Positions 27,402-37,111 of a stretch of 64,000 bases of DNA are shown piece after piece (positions within the stretch are counted from its first letter, which is position 1; the number at the start of each line of letters is the position of its first letter). Both the position numbers and the translations under genes were made by a program. Under the pieces are notes generated by a model, which was given only the letters and a program-made list of their open reading frames with translations, made no database searches and was not told the origin of the DNA. The DNA comes from CAVRQM01 sp963756975 (GTDB taxonomy: Bacteria > Pseudomonadota > Alphaproteobacteria > Acetobacterales > Acetobacteraceae), in contig CAVWPS010000001.1 in assembly GCA_963756975.1 (NCBI GenBank), positions 744,001-808,000 of the forward strand, in the 5' to 3' direction.

Positions 27402-28670
27402 CTAGTAGATCAGGCGCGCGCGCAAAGTTCCGTCGATCCCGCGCAGCGCGTCCAGCACGGTTTCCGGCTCCACCCCGTCGATGTCCGCATCGACGACGAC
27501 ATAGCCGATGTCGCCGTCCGTCTGCAGGAACTGCCCGGTGACGTTGAGGTCGCGGTCGCCGAACACGTCGTTGATCCGCCGCAGCATGCCCGGCACGTTG
27601 CGGTGGACGTGCATGTAGCGCGTGCCGTTCGGGTGCTTCGGCAGCTGCACCTGCGGGAAGTTGACGGCACCGAGCGTCGCCCCGCTGTCGCTGTAGTCGA
27701 TCAGCTTTCGCGCGACCTCCTCGCCGATGCGCTCCTGCGCTTCCGCCGTCGATCCGCCGACATGCGGCGTCAGCAGCACGTTCGGCAGCCCCTGCAACGG
27801 GGTGACGAACCGCTCCGCGTTGGACGACGGTTCGACCGGGAACACGTCGATCGCCGCCCCCAGCAGCCTTCCCTCACGCAATGCGGCGGCGACCGCATCG
27901 AGATCGGCCACCGAGCCGCGGGCGTTGTTGATGAAGATCGCGCCGGGCTTCATGGCCGCGACCTCGGCCACACCGATCAGGCCCTCGGTCTGCGGCGTCT
28001 CCGGGATGTGCAGCGTCACCACGTCCGACTGCGCCAGCAGCTCGTGCAGGGAGGCTGCCTTGGTCGCGTTGCCGTGCGGCAGCTTGTCGACCGTATCGAA
28101 ATAGACGACCCGCATCCCGAACGCCTCGGCCAGCACGGACAACTGGCTGCCGATCGAGCCGTAGCCGACGATGCCGAGCGTCTTGCCGCGCACCTCGGTG
28201 CTGTTGGCGGCCGACTTGTCCCACTCGCCCCGGTGCGCGCGCTCGCTTTTGGTCGGGATGCCGCGCATCAGCATGACGATCTCGCCCATCACCAATTCGG
28301 CGACCGAGCGGGTGTTGCTGTACGGCGCATTGAACACCGGGATCGCGCGCGCGCGGGCGGCCGCGAGGTCCACCTGGTTCGTGCCGATGCAGAAACACCC
28401 GACCGCCACGAGCCGGTCCGCCGCCGCGATCGCCGCCGCGTCGAGCTGCGTGCGGCTGCGGATGCCGAGGATGTGGACGCCCGCCATCGCCTCGATCAGC
28501 GCCTCGCCGTCGAGTGCGCCTTTGAGGCGGGTGACCGCCTCGTACCCGGCGTTCTCCAGCAGCGTGACCGCGCTGTCGTGCACGCCCTCCAGCAGCAAGA
28601 TCCTGATGCGCGACTTCGGCAACGACAGGGCATGCGGGGCGCTCGGCAAATCGGGGGCAATGTGCGACAT
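27402..28670 (-). CDS. serA: D-3-phosphoglycerate dehydrogenase with C-terminal ACT domain
   Basis: First step of serine synthesis. 422 residues with the E. coli-type layout: substrate domain starting ILLLEGVHDSAVTLLENAGY, NAD-binding GIVGYGSIGSQL, catalytic Arg/Glu/His in NNARGSVADL, DVFPVEPSS and LTPHVGGSTAEAQ, and a C-terminal ACT domain (RYMHVHRNVPGMLRRINDVF) for serine feedback. ATG 28670; only 26 bases from the divergent mazG start, so its promoter must overlap mazG coding sequence. Confidence 0.93.
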   Translation of the reverse strand: MSHIAPDLPSAPHALSLPKSRIRILLLEGVHDSAVTLLENAGYEAVTRLKGALDGEALIEAMAGVHILGIRSRTQLDAAAIAAADRLVAVGCFCIGTNQVDLAAARARAIPVFNAPYSNTRSVAELVMGEIVMLMRGIPTKSERAHRGEWDKSAANSTEVRGKTLGIVGYGSIGSQLSVLAEAFGMRVVYFDTVDKLPHGNATKAASLHELLAQSDVVTLHIPETPQTEGLIGVAEVAAMKPGAIFINNARGSVADLDAVAAALREGRLLGAAIDVFPVEPSSNAERFVTPLQGLPNVLLTPHVGGSTAEAQERIGEEVARKLIDYSDSGATLGAVNFPQVQLPKHPNGTRYMHVHRNVPGMLRRINDVFGDRDLNVTGQFLQTDGDIGYVVVDADIDGVEPETVLDALRGIDGTLRARLIY

Positions 28671-28696
28671 GCGGCGTCTTTAGAAGGGGGCGCGTC

Positions 28697-29495
28697 GTGG
28701 GGGAAGCCGAGTTGGAGATCGCCCGCCTGCTATCCGTCATGGCCGCCCTGCGCGATCCGCGCACCGGCTGCCCGTGGGACCGCGAACAGGATTTTGGGTC
28801 CATCGCGCCCTACACGATCGAGGAGGCGTACGAGGTCGCCGACGCGATCGCGCGCGAGCGACTGGGACGCGCTGCCGGACGAGCTGGGCGACCTGCTGTT
28901 CCAGGTCGTCTACCACGCCCGCATGGCCGAGGAGGCCGGCCGCTTCGCCTTCGCCGACGTCGCGCGCGCGATCGCGGACAAGATGGTCCGCCGCCACCCC
29001 CACGTCTTCGGCGAGGCGGCTTCCCGGACCGTGGCCGATCAGAGTGCGGCTTGGGAGGCCGGCAAGTCGGCCGAGCGCGCGGCCCGGCGCGAGACAGGGG
29101 CGCTGGCCGGGGTCGCCGCGGGGCTTCCGGCACTGACCCGGGCGGCGAAGATCACCGGGCGGGCGGCGCGGGTCGGGTTCGACTGGCCGGACGCGGAGGC
29201 GGTGTTCGCGAAGCTGGACGAGGAGGTGGCGGAGCTGCGGGCCGAGCTGCCGGGCGGGGATGCGGACCGGATCGAGGACGAGGTCGGGGATTTGCTGTTC
29301 GTGGTGGCGAACTTGGCGCGGAAGCTGGATGTCGATCCGGAGGCGGCTTTGCGGCGCGCTACGCTGAAATTCGAGCGGCGGTTTTCGGCGGTTGAGGCTG
29401 TGCTGGCGGCTGAGGGGGTTGGGTTGAAGGAGGCTGGGCTGGATCGGATGGAGGCGGCTTGGGGGGTGGTCAAACAAGAGGAGTTGTTCGGCTGA
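28697..29495 (+). CDS. mazG: Nucleoside triphosphate pyrophosphohydrolase MazG, one frame shift
   Basis: Hydrolyses (d)NTPs to NMP and pyrophosphate, a house-cleaning enzyme. Starts with GTG at 28697. Two MazG repeats: first LRDPRTGCPWDREQDFGSIA with YTIEEAYEVADAI and ALPDELGDLLFQVVYHARMA; second KLDEEVAELRAEL with EDEVGDLLFVVANLAR. Near 28853 one extra A separates the EAYEVADAIAR segment from GDWDALPDELG. The span of 799 bases is 266 codons + 1, giving 265 residues, the normal length. Confidence 0.9.
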
Positions 29496-29591
29496 CCTAA
29501 AGATTGGCCGGTATCTCACCACGCTTCTAAGTCGCGAAGCATTTCCACGATGCATCGGTCATCTACCGATTCACCAAGTCACGGGCGGCAG

Positions 29592-30947
29592 TCAGACGCT
29601 GGCTCGCAACCTCTCCGCCGCCCGTCCCCGCCCGATCATCGGCAGCAGCCGCCGCATGTCCGGCCCATGCTCCTCCCCGGTCAGCGCCAGCCGCAACGGC
29701 ATGAACAGCGCCTTCCCCTTCCGCCCCGAAGCCTCACGCAACGCCCCGGTCCAGCCACCCCAAGGGTCCTCGGGCCACGGCTCGGGCGGCAGCAGCCGCG
29801 CGGCCTCGGCCAGATATGCCGCCTCGCCGTCCTGCTCCACCGGCGCGATCGTGCCGGAGACGACCGACCACCAGTGCCGCGCCTCCACCAGCCGGTCCAG
29901 GTTGCCGCGCACCAGCTCCCAGAACGCCTCGGTCGCACCCGCCGGCAGCCGGTCCGCGACGGCCGCGAACGGCGTGTTCTGCAGCACGCGGCGGTTCATC
30001 GCCTGCAGCTGGGCCACGTCGAACCGCGCGGGCGAGGCGCTCAGGCGGCCGATCTCGAACCCTGCGACCAGCTCGTGCAGTCCGAGCGGCTCCGGGTTGT
30101 CGGCCGAGCCCAGCCGCGCCAGCAGCGACGCGATCGCGGCCGGTTCGATCCCGTCCGTCCGCAGCCGGCGCAGCGACAGACCGTCGAGCCGCTTGCTCAT
30201 CTTCTCGCCCGCCTCGTCCAGCAGCAGCGGCACGTGGGCGAAGCTGAAACGGCTCGGGTTGGCGCCGAGCGCGCTCGCGATGTCGAGCTGGATGCCGGTG
30301 TTGGTGACGTGGTCCTCACCGCGCACGATGTGCGTGATGCCGTCCGCGAGGTCGTCGACGATCGAGCAGAACGTATACAGCGGCGTGCCGTCGGCGCGGA
30401 TCAGCACCGGGTCCGACACCGACCCGAGCTTGATCGTGCGCGGGCCGCCGATCAGGTCGATGAACGACTGCACGCCGTCCGACAGGCGGAACCGGAAATA
30501 GGGCCGCTTGCCGCCCGCCTCCGCCGCCTCGCGCTGCCCCGGCGTCAGCGACAGCATCGCGCGGTCGTAGATCGGGGCCTGGCCGCGCTTGGCGCGCTGG
30601 TCGCGCTTGAACCGCAGTTCCTCCTCGCTCTCGAAGCACGGATATAGCCGCCCCGACGCCTCGAGTTTTTTCCGCGCCTCCTCGTAGCGGTCGAGCCGCT
30701 CGGATTGCCGGTACGTCTCGTTCCAGTCGAGGCCGAACCACGACAGATCGTCGAAGATGCCCTGCGCGTAGGCGGCCGTGCTGCGTTCGGTGTCGGTGTC
30801 GTCGAGCCGCAGCAGGAAGCTGCCGCCGTGCTTGCGGGTCAGCAGCCAGTTGATCAGCGCGATCCGGGCGTTGCCGAGATGAAGCCAGCCGGTCGGCGAC
30901 GGCGCGAAACGTACTTTCACGAGACGGCTTTCACTCCGCCCCGTCAT
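29592..30947 (-). CDS. gltX: Glutamyl-tRNA synthetase, short form
   Basis: Charges tRNA-Glu (and possibly tRNA-Gln, if an amidotransferase is present). 451 residues: HIGH-type motif FAPSPTGWLHLGNARIALIN, KMSKS loop GEKMSKRLDG, and C-terminal anticodon-binding helices. Alphaproteobacteria often carry two GltX paralogs and this length fits the shorter. ATG 30947 overlaps the end of the 126-residue gene by 17 bases; a GTG near VKVRFAPSPTG could also serve. Confidence 0.93.
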   Translation of the reverse strand: MTGRSESRLVKVRFAPSPTGWLHLGNARIALINWLLTRKHGGSFLLRLDDTDTERSTAAYAQGIFDDLSWFGLDWNETYRQSERLDRYEEARKKLEASGRLYPCFESEEELRFKRDQRAKRGQAPIYDRAMLSLTPGQREAAEAGGKRPYFRFRLSDGVQSFIDLIGGPRTIKLGSVSDPVLIRADGTPLYTFCSIVDDLADGITHIVRGEDHVTNTGIQLDIASALGANPSRFSFAHVPLLLDEAGEKMSKRLDGLSLRRLRTDGIEPAAIASLLARLGSADNPEPLGLHELVAGFEIGRLSASPARFDVAQLQAMNRRVLQNTPFAAVADRLPAGATEAFWELVRGNLDRLVEARHWWSVVSGTIAPVEQDGEAAYLAEAARLLPPEPWPEDPWGGWTGALREASGRKGKALFMPLRLALTGEEHGPDMRRLLPMIGRGRAAERLRASV

Positions 30948-31311
30948 CGTCGTGATCGACGTCCAGAATGTCGCCGCGCGGGTCGAGTGCGCGCCAGTCG
31001 CGTTCCTCGACCGTGGCCGGCGTGCGGGCGAACGACGACAGTTCGGCGGCCGACGTCCAGCCGCCCTCCGCCGCGTCGACCACGACCGCGTCCTCGCCGA
31101 ATGCGAACCAGTCTTCCAGCACGCCCTTGTCGTCGAGCCCGGAGGCGCGGCACCGCTCGACGCTGTCGCGCACGTAGCGGCGGGCGAAGGCGTTGGCCTG
31201 CATCAGGGTCGGAAAGCCGCCGATTTCCTCGGACACGTTATCCTCGGCACCGCCGGACAGGTCGATGATCCGGACCCGCCAACCGCCTTCCGGCGCGAAA
31301 ATGTCGCTCAT
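30931..31311 (-). CDS. Conserved-looking small acidic protein, function unknown
   Basis: 126 residues, acidic, ending DVDHDDDGAE. Start SDIFAPEGGWRVRIIDLSGG. Contains FGEDAVVVDAAEGGW. I do not recognise it. It overlaps gltX by 17 bases and lies 54 bases after nadE, so it is in the NAD/GltX transcript. ATG 31311 is preferred to an upstream in-frame ATG at 31359 because the extra residues would come from a Pro-rich palindromic intergenic segment. Confidence 0.6.
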   Translation of the reverse strand: MSDIFAPEGGWRVRIIDLSGGAEDNVSEEIGGFPTLMQANAFARRYVRDSVERCRASGLDDKGVLEDWFAFGEDAVVVDAAEGGWTSAAELSSFARTPATVEERDWRALDPRGDILDVDHDDDGAE

Positions 31312-31365
31312 TGGATCCCCCACCCCGGCCCGCCCCCGCATGGGGGACGGAGGAAGCATGCTGAT

Positions 31366-33030
31366 TTACGCGACAAGAGCCGTGAATCCGTTCGTGATCG
31401 GGTAGCGCCGGTCGCGGCCGAACGCGCGCGCCGTGATTTTCACGCCCGGAGGCGCCTGCCGCCGCTTGTACTCGGCCCGGTCCAGCATGCGCCATACCCT
31501 CAGCACCGTGTCGCGGGCGAAACCCTGCGACACCAGCGCGTCGACATCCAGCTCGCCCTCGATCAGCCCGCGCAAGATCCCGTCCAGCACGTCGTACGGC
31601 GGCAGCGAATCCTGGTCCGTCTGGTTGTGCTTCAGCTCCGCACTCGGCGGCTTGCTGATGACCCGCTCCGGCATCACCGGCCCCTTCGGCCCGAGCGACC
31701 CGGCGGGGACGTTCGCGTTGCGCCACCGGCACAGCTCGAACACGGTCGTTTTGTACACGTCCTTCAGCACCGAATACCCGCCGCTCATGTCGCCGTACAG
31801 CGTGGCGTAGCCGACCGCCATCTCGCTTTTATTGCCGGTCGTCAGCAGCATGTCGCCGAACTTGTTGCTGATCGCCATCAGGATCAGCCCGCGCGCACGG
31901 CTCTGGATATTCTCTTCGGTGATGTCGGCCTGCCGTCCCTCGAACAGCGGTGCGAGCGAGGTTTCGAACGCCGACATCGCGGGCGTGATCGGAACGGTGT
32001 CGCACGAAATGCCGAGCAGCCGCGCGCACTCCGCCGCGTCGTCGAGGCTTTCGCGGCTGGTGTACGGGCTCGGCAGCATGAACGCGCGAACATGCGCGGC
32101 GCCGAGCGCGTCGACCGCGACGGCGGCCGAGATCGCGCTGTCGATGCCGCCGGACAACCCGAGGATGATGCCCGGGAACCGGTTTTTCCGCACGTAGTCG
32201 CCGAGGCCGGTCATCAGCGAGCGGTAGATCAGCTCCTGCCGCCCCGGCTGCGGCGCCAGCGCCTGTGCCGCGCACACGAAACGGTCGCCCTCGCGGTGCC
32301 ACTCGGTCAGCCGCACCTCGGATTCGAAATGCGGCAGCGTCACGGCCAGGCTCCGGTCCGGGTTCAGAACGAAGCTGGCGCCGTCGAACACCAATTCGTC
32401 CTGGCCGCCGACCTGCCCCACGAACACGAAGGCGAGCCCGGTCTCGACCACGCGCTCCACCGCGAGCGTCACGCGGGCGTCGTGCTTGTCGGCCTCGTAC
32501 GGGCTGCCGTTGATCGACAGCAGCAGCTCGGCCCCGGTCTCGGCCAGCGTTTCGGAGACGGCGGGAAACCACCAATCCTCGCAGATCATCAACCCGACGC
32601 GGACGCCGCGAAACACGACGGGGCCGGGGGCCGGGCCGGCGTCGAACACGCGCTTGTCGTCGAACACGCCGTAATTCGGCAGTTCGTGCTTCGCCCGCCG
32701 CGCGGTGATCGCACCGCCGTCGAGCACGAACGCCGCGTTGAACAGGCGGTCGCCGTCGCGCCATGGCCCGCCGACGATCACACCCGGGCCGCCGTCGATC
32801 GTGTCGGCCGCCAGTTGCGCGATCGCCGCTTCGCACGCCGCGACGTACGCGGGCTTGCGGGTGAGATCCTCGGGCGGATAGCCGGCGATCGAGAATTCGG
32901 GCGTCACCAGCAAATCGGCCCCAAGCCGTGCGGCCTCGGCGCGCGCGGCCCGGATCAGGGCGAGGTTGCTCGCGACCTGTCCCTGGTGCGGGTCGATTTG
33001 GGCGAGAGCGATGCGCAACGTGTCGGCCAT
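31366..33030 (-). CDS. nadE: Glutamine-dependent NAD+ synthetase
   Basis: Last step of NAD synthesis: amidates nicotinate adenine dinucleotide using glutamine. 554 residues in two domains. N-terminal nitrilase-type glutaminase with Glu in TPEFSIAGYPPEDL, Lys in RAKHELPNYGVFD, Cys in LMICEDWWFP. C-terminal synthetase with the PP-loop ILGLSGGIDSAISA and TTGNKSEMAVGYATLYGDM. Eight bases downstream of the nicotinate phosphoribosyltransferase gene, its pathway partner. Confidence 0.95.
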   Translation of the reverse strand: MADTLRIALAQIDPHQGQVASNLALIRAARAEAARLGADLLVTPEFSIAGYPPEDLTRKPAYVAACEAAIAQLAADTIDGGPGVIVGGPWRDGDRLFNAAFVLDGGAITARRAKHELPNYGVFDDKRVFDAGPAPGPVVFRGVRVGLMICEDWWFPAVSETLAETGAELLLSINGSPYEADKHDARVTLAVERVVETGLAFVFVGQVGGQDELVFDGASFVLNPDRSLAVTLPHFESEVRLTEWHREGDRFVCAAQALAPQPGRQELIYRSLMTGLGDYVRKNRFPGIILGLSGGIDSAISAAVAVDALGAAHVRAFMLPSPYTSRESLDDAAECARLLGISCDTVPITPAMSAFETSLAPLFEGRQADITEENIQSRARGLILMAISNKFGDMLLTTGNKSEMAVGYATLYGDMSGGYSVLKDVYKTTVFELCRWRNANVPAGSLGPKGPVMPERVISKPPSAELKHNQTDQDSLPPYDVLDGILRGLIEGELDVDALVSQGFARDTVLRVWRMLDRAEYKRRQAPPGVKITARAFGRDRRYPITNGFTALVA

Positions 33031-33038
33031 GGGCGAGA

Positions 33039-34184
33039 TTAGGGCGGCGACGGCGCTTTATCCAGAACCCGCGTTCGCAGCAGAAACTCCCGCCCGACCT
33101 TGACCGACGACCGTCCGTCGTAATCGACGATATCGGCCGTCGCGTACGTCTCGCTCCAGGCGTCGGGGATGAAGCTGCCGGTGCCGATCACGTCGATCGG
33201 CGCGTGGGCTTCGGCCATCGTGCGGCACTTCACCACGCCGAAGCCGCTGCTGGCGACGATCGTCACCTTCGGGAACCCCGCCTCGTCCAGCGCCTCGCGC
33301 ATGCGCCAGATCGCGGCGGCCGATACGCCGGTGCCGACCAGATGGCGAAGCTCGATGTCGCTCCGGTAGCGCCGGATCGTTCCCGGGGCGTGACGTTCCA
33401 GCACGGCGTAGCTGGCGCCGGGATCGAGCCCTTCGAGGAACCGGCCGCCATGCGTGTCGAGCCGCACCGAGAGCTGGCCCGCCGCCGCGATCTCCGGAAA
33501 CCGCCGGCAGACGTCCAAGGCGTCGGACACCTCGCGGCCGAAATAGTCGGTCAGGATGGTGAGCGGCTGGTCGGGGAACGTCTCGCGGAACATCTCGGCC
33601 GCGCGCACGGTGCTGCCCGCGTAGCCGATCAGCGCGTGCGGCATCGTGCCGCGCCCGGCGGGTTGGCCGAACCAGTGCGCCGTCCCGTCCGACGCGTTGC
33701 CGATGAAACCCTTGGCGCCCTCGCGCCGGGCCGCGTCGCCGCCGACCGAGGCCGCGTACGCCATCGCGTCGGCCATCTGCCCGCCCGCGCAATGGCGCGC
33801 GTCCATGGCGAGGAAGCCGACCTGTGGCAGTGCGAGGCACATCTGATACGCGTTGTGCGCGGCCACACAGGCCGGTCCGAGCCGCTGCAGCCACAGCGTC
33901 TCGAGTTCCACCAGATGGCTGAACGAGCCCTGGATGTAGGCCAGCGGCTCGCCGGCACCGACCCATTCGCCCTCCGCATGGGTCAGGTCCACGTCGATCG
34001 TGGTCGCGCGCTCGGCGGCGGCGGCGGCGATGAAGTCGGTCATCAGCCGGGGTGCCGAGATGACCGGGCGGCGCAGGAACACGGCGTAGGTCACGCGCGC
34101 GTCGCCGAACCGTTCCACCACCGCACGGGTGCGCTTGAAATAGACGTCGGTGCCGGCGGTGATCTCCGCTTCCAGGGCGCCCAC
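33039..34184 (-). CDS. pncB: Nicotinate phosphoribosyltransferase-type enzyme
   Basis: Makes nicotinate mononucleotide from nicotinate and PRPP in the Preiss-Handler salvage pathway. 381 residues from a GTG at 34184, two bases after the DAHP synthase stop. The N-terminus has TDVYFKRTRAVVERFG. AMDARHCAGGQMADAMAYAA and KGFIGNASDGTAHWFG follow, with LSVRLDTHGGRFLEGLDPG and IVASSGFGVVKC in the phosphate-binding half (the GSGG-like and FGVG-like elements). This group is shorter than E. coli PncB. Assignment gains from the adjacent nadE gene. Confidence 0.8.
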   Translation of the reverse strand: MGALEAEITAGTDVYFKRTRAVVERFGDARVTYAVFLRRPVISAPRLMTDFIAAAAAERATTIDVDLTHAEGEWVGAGEPLAYIQGSFSHLVELETLWLQRLGPACVAAHNAYQMCLALPQVGFLAMDARHCAGGQMADAMAYAASVGGDAARREGAKGFIGNASDGTAHWFGQPAGRGTMPHALIGYAGSTVRAAEMFRETFPDQPLTILTDYFGREVSDALDVCRRFPEIAAAGQLSVRLDTHGGRFLEGLDPGASYAVLERHAPGTIRRYRSDIELRHLVGTGVSAAAIWRMREALDEAGFPKVTIVASSGFGVVKCRTMAEAHAPIDVIGTGSFIPDAWSETYATADIVDYDGRSSVKVGREFLLRTRVLDKAPSPP

Positions 34185-34186
34185 CG

Positions 34187-35566
34187 CTACTGCGCCGCGA
34201 TCGCGGCCCGACCCGGAACCGGGTTGCGGCGTGCCTTCAGCTCGCCGGCGATCAGGAACGCGAGTTCCAGCGACTGCTCGGCATTCAGCCGCGGGTCGCA
34301 GAACGTCTCGTAGCTGCGGCCGAGGTCGGTGTCGGTCAGCCCGTGCGCGCCGCCGACGCACTCGGTCACGTCGCGGCCGGTCATCTCGACATGCACCCCG
34401 CCCGGCTGGGCACCCTCGCCGGCGAACACGTCGAAGAAGCCGCGCACCTCGCCCAGGATGCTGTCGAAGCGGCGGGTCTTGACCTTGGCCGCCGTGGTCA
34501 CGGTGTTGCCGTGCATCGGGTCGCACAGCCAGACGACCGAGCGGCCCGTGGCGCGGACCTTCCGCAGCAGCGGCGGCAGCGCGCGCGCCACCTTGTCCAC
34601 GCCCATGCGGCTGATCAGCGTCAGGCGGCCCGGCTCGTCGCGCGGGTTCAGCATGTCGATCAGCCGGACCAGCTCGTCCCCGTCCATCGTCGGGCCGACC
34701 TTGAGGCCGATCGGGTTGCGCACGCCGCGCAGGAACTCCACGTGCGCGCCGTCCGGCTGCCGGGTGCGGTCGCCGATCCAGAGGAAGTGGGCCGAGCACG
34801 CGTACGGCTCGCCGGTGGTGCTGTCGATCCGGGTCAGCGCCTGCTCGTACGGCAGCAGCAGCGCCTCGTGGCTGGTGTAGAAATCGGTCTCGCGGATCTG
34901 CGGTGTCGCGGCGCTGGTCAGCCCGACGGCCGACATGAACGCCAGCGTCTCGTCGAGCCGGTCGGCCAGATCCTGGTAGCGTTCGGCGAGCGGCGAGCGG
35001 TCGACGAAGTCGAGGTTCCAGCGATGGACCTCATGCAGGTCGGCATAGCCGCCGGACGCGAACGCGCGCAGCAGGTTCAGCGTGCCGGCCGACTGGAAAT
35101 AGCCGGTCTCCATCCGCGCCGGATCGGGCACGCGCGCCTCGGCCGTGAAGGCCGGGCCGTTGATGTTGTCGCCCCGGTAGCTCGGCAGCGTCTCGTCGCC
35201 GATCGTCTCGGTGTCGGACGAGCGGGGCTTCGCGAACTGCCCGGCCATGCGGCCGATCTTCACCACCGGGACGGAGGCGCCGAACGTCAGCACGACGGCC
35301 ATCTGCAGCAGCACGCGGAACGTGTCGCGGATGATGTTGGCGTTGAAGTCGCCGAAACTCTCGGCGCAGTCCCCGCCCTGCAGCACGAAGGCCCGCCCGT
35401 CGGCCGCCATGGCGAGTGCCGCCTTGAGCCGCCGTGCCTCGCCCGCAAACACCAGGGGCGGATAGGAGGCGAGCTTGCCCTCCACCTCCGCCAGCCGTGC
35501 GGCATCGGGGTAGGTCGGGGCCTGGCGGATCGGGTGGGTGCGCCAGGAGGTCGGGGTCCAGGTCAT
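34187..35566 (-). CDS. aroG: Class II (plant-type) 3-deoxy-7-phosphoheptulonate synthase
   Basis: Condenses PEP and erythrose 4-phosphate, the first shikimate pathway step. 459 residues. Class II signatures: FVLQGGDCAESFGDF, VVKIGRMAGQFAKPRSS (metal Cys and substrate Arg/Lys), RVPDPARMETGYFQSA, FLWIGDRTRQPDGAHVEF, GVRNPIGLKVGPTM and VWLCDPMHGNT. ATG at 35566. Separate from glutathione reductase upstream by 108 bases; nearly abuts the nicotinate phosphoribosyltransferase gene. Confidence 0.95.
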   Translation of the reverse strand: MTWTPTSWRTHPIRQAPTYPDAARLAEVEGKLASYPPLVFAGEARRLKAALAMAADGRAFVLQGGDCAESFGDFNANIIRDTFRVLLQMAVVLTFGASVPVVKIGRMAGQFAKPRSSDTETIGDETLPSYRGDNINGPAFTAEARVPDPARMETGYFQSAGTLNLLRAFASGGYADLHEVHRWNLDFVDRSPLAERYQDLADRLDETLAFMSAVGLTSAATPQIRETDFYTSHEALLLPYEQALTRIDSTTGEPYACSAHFLWIGDRTRQPDGAHVEFLRGVRNPIGLKVGPTMDGDELVRLIDMLNPRDEPGRLTLISRMGVDKVARALPPLLRKVRATGRSVVWLCDPMHGNTVTTAAKVKTRRFDSILGEVRGFFDVFAGEGAQPGGVHVEMTGRDVTECVGGAHGLTDTDLGRSYETFCDPRLNAEQSLELAFLIAGELKARRNPVPGRAAIAAQ

Positions 35567-35674
35567 TGCGCGGTTATCGTGCTGTTCGCGGCGAAAGACT
35601 AGCGCCTGGAACACACCCCCGAACCGCGCATTCGCAAGCGGTCGTCTCTCGCCAAAGCGAAGCTGGAGTCGTGA

Positions 35675-37111
35675 TTACCCCGCCAGCCCCATCTCCGCCG
35701 CCCCCATCTCCTCCTCCGCGACATCCTGCGTCGCCTCGATCGGCAGGCTTGGGCCCTCGGCGACGCGGGTGCGGGTTCGCATCGTGACCCACTCCTCGGC
35801 CGACGTGGGATGAATGCCGACGGTCCGGTCGAAATCCTGCTTGGTGGCGCCGCAGTTGATGGCGAGCGACAGCCCCTGCATCATCTCCGCCGCGTCGTCG
35901 CCGATCATGTGGGCACCGACGATGCGCTGGCTCGCCTGATCGACCACCAGCTTCATCATCGTCCGCCGCGCCATGCTGGGGTCGGACACGCCGAGCGTGT
36001 GGCGCATCGGCGTGAAGCGGCTGATGTAGATGTCGGCCGCACCGCCCAGGATCGCCTGCTGCTCGGTCAGCCCCACGGTGGCGCAGGGCGGCGTGCTGAA
36101 CACGGCGGTCGCCACCGTGTCGAGCGACCATTCCCGCGCCGGTCCCGGCCCGAACAGGCAGTCGGCCAGATGGTGGCCCTCCGCGACCGCGACCGGGGTG
36201 AGGTTCATACGGTTCGTGATGTCGCCGATCGCGTAGATGCCGGGCACGTTGGTCGCACTCTGCCCGTCCACCTCGACCGCGCCGAACCCGTCGAGCGCCA
36301 CGCCCGCCGCCTCCAGCCCCATGTCGCCGCTCATCGGCTCGCGCCCGGTGGCCGCGAACACCAGATCCGTCTCGATCGTCTCGCCGCCGCGAAGATGCAC
36401 GGCGCGGGGCTCGATCCGGTCCAGCGTCGCCGAGACATGCAGCCGGATGCCTCGCGCGACCATCGAGGCCGTCAGCGCCTCCCTCAGATCCTCGTCGAAG
36501 CCGCGCAACGGCATCTCCTGGCGGATCACCATGTCGACCTCGCTGCCGAGGCCCGCGAAAATCCCCGCGAACTCGACCGCGATGTAGCCGCCGCCGATGA
36601 TCGTGATCCGCTCCGGCCGCCGCTCCAGATAGAACGCGTCGTCGCTGACGATCGCGTGCTCGGCGCCCGCAACGTCGGGGCGAACCGGCCGGCCGCCGGT
36701 GGCGAGCACGATCCGCTCGGCCGTGACAATCTTGCCGCCGACATCGAGCGAGTGCGGGCCGGTCAGCCGCGCCCGGCTCTCGAACACCGTCGCCCCGGCA
36801 CCCTCCAGCAGCTTGCGGTAGATCCCGGACAGCCGCGCGATATCGGCGTCCTTGTTGGCGATCAGCGTCGCCCAATCGTGCCGGCCGACCTGCGTGTCCC
36901 AGCCGAACGGATGGCTCGCGCGCACGGCGGCCGGATGTTCGGACGCCATCACCATCAGCTTCTTCGGCACGCAGCCCACGTTCACGCAGGTGCCGCCCCA
37001 GTGCTTCTCCTCGGCCACACCGACCCGCGCGCCGTGGCCGGCGGAAATCCGGGCGCACCGCGTGCCGCCGCTGCCGCCGCCGATCACGAACAGGTCGAAA
37101 TCGTATGCCAT
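35675..37111 (-). CDS. gor: Glutathione-disulfide reductase
   Basis: Reduces oxidised glutathione with NADPH. 478 residues of the class I pyridine nucleotide-disulfide oxidoreductase family: FAD motif VIGGGSGGTRCAR, redox disulfide GGTCVNVGCVPKKL, NADPH motif IIGGGYIAVEFAGIFAGLGS, second FAD site YAIGDITNRMNLTPVA, and the dimer-interface His in TVGIHPTSAEEWVTMR. ATG at 37111 chosen by the FAD motif position. Divergent from xfp across 161 bases. Extra residues after TMRTR are somewhat longer than usual. Confidence 0.92.
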   Translation of the reverse strand: MAYDFDLFVIGGGSGGTRCARISAGHGARVGVAEEKHWGGTCVNVGCVPKKLMVMASEHPAAVRASHPFGWDTQVGRHDWATLIANKDADIARLSGIYRKLLEGAGATVFESRARLTGPHSLDVGGKIVTAERIVLATGGRPVRPDVAGAEHAIVSDDAFYLERRPERITIIGGGYIAVEFAGIFAGLGSEVDMVIRQEMPLRGFDEDLREALTASMVARGIRLHVSATLDRIEPRAVHLRGGETIETDLVFAATGREPMSGDMGLEAAGVALDGFGAVEVDGQSATNVPGIYAIGDITNRMNLTPVAVAEGHHLADCLFGPGPAREWSLDTVATAVFSTPPCATVGLTEQQAILGGAADIYISRFTPMRHTLGVSDPSMARRTMMKLVVDQASQRIVGAHMIGDDAAEMMQGLSLAINCGATKQDFDRTVGIHPTSAEEWVTMRTRTRVAEGPSLPIEATQDVAEEEMGAAEMGLAG

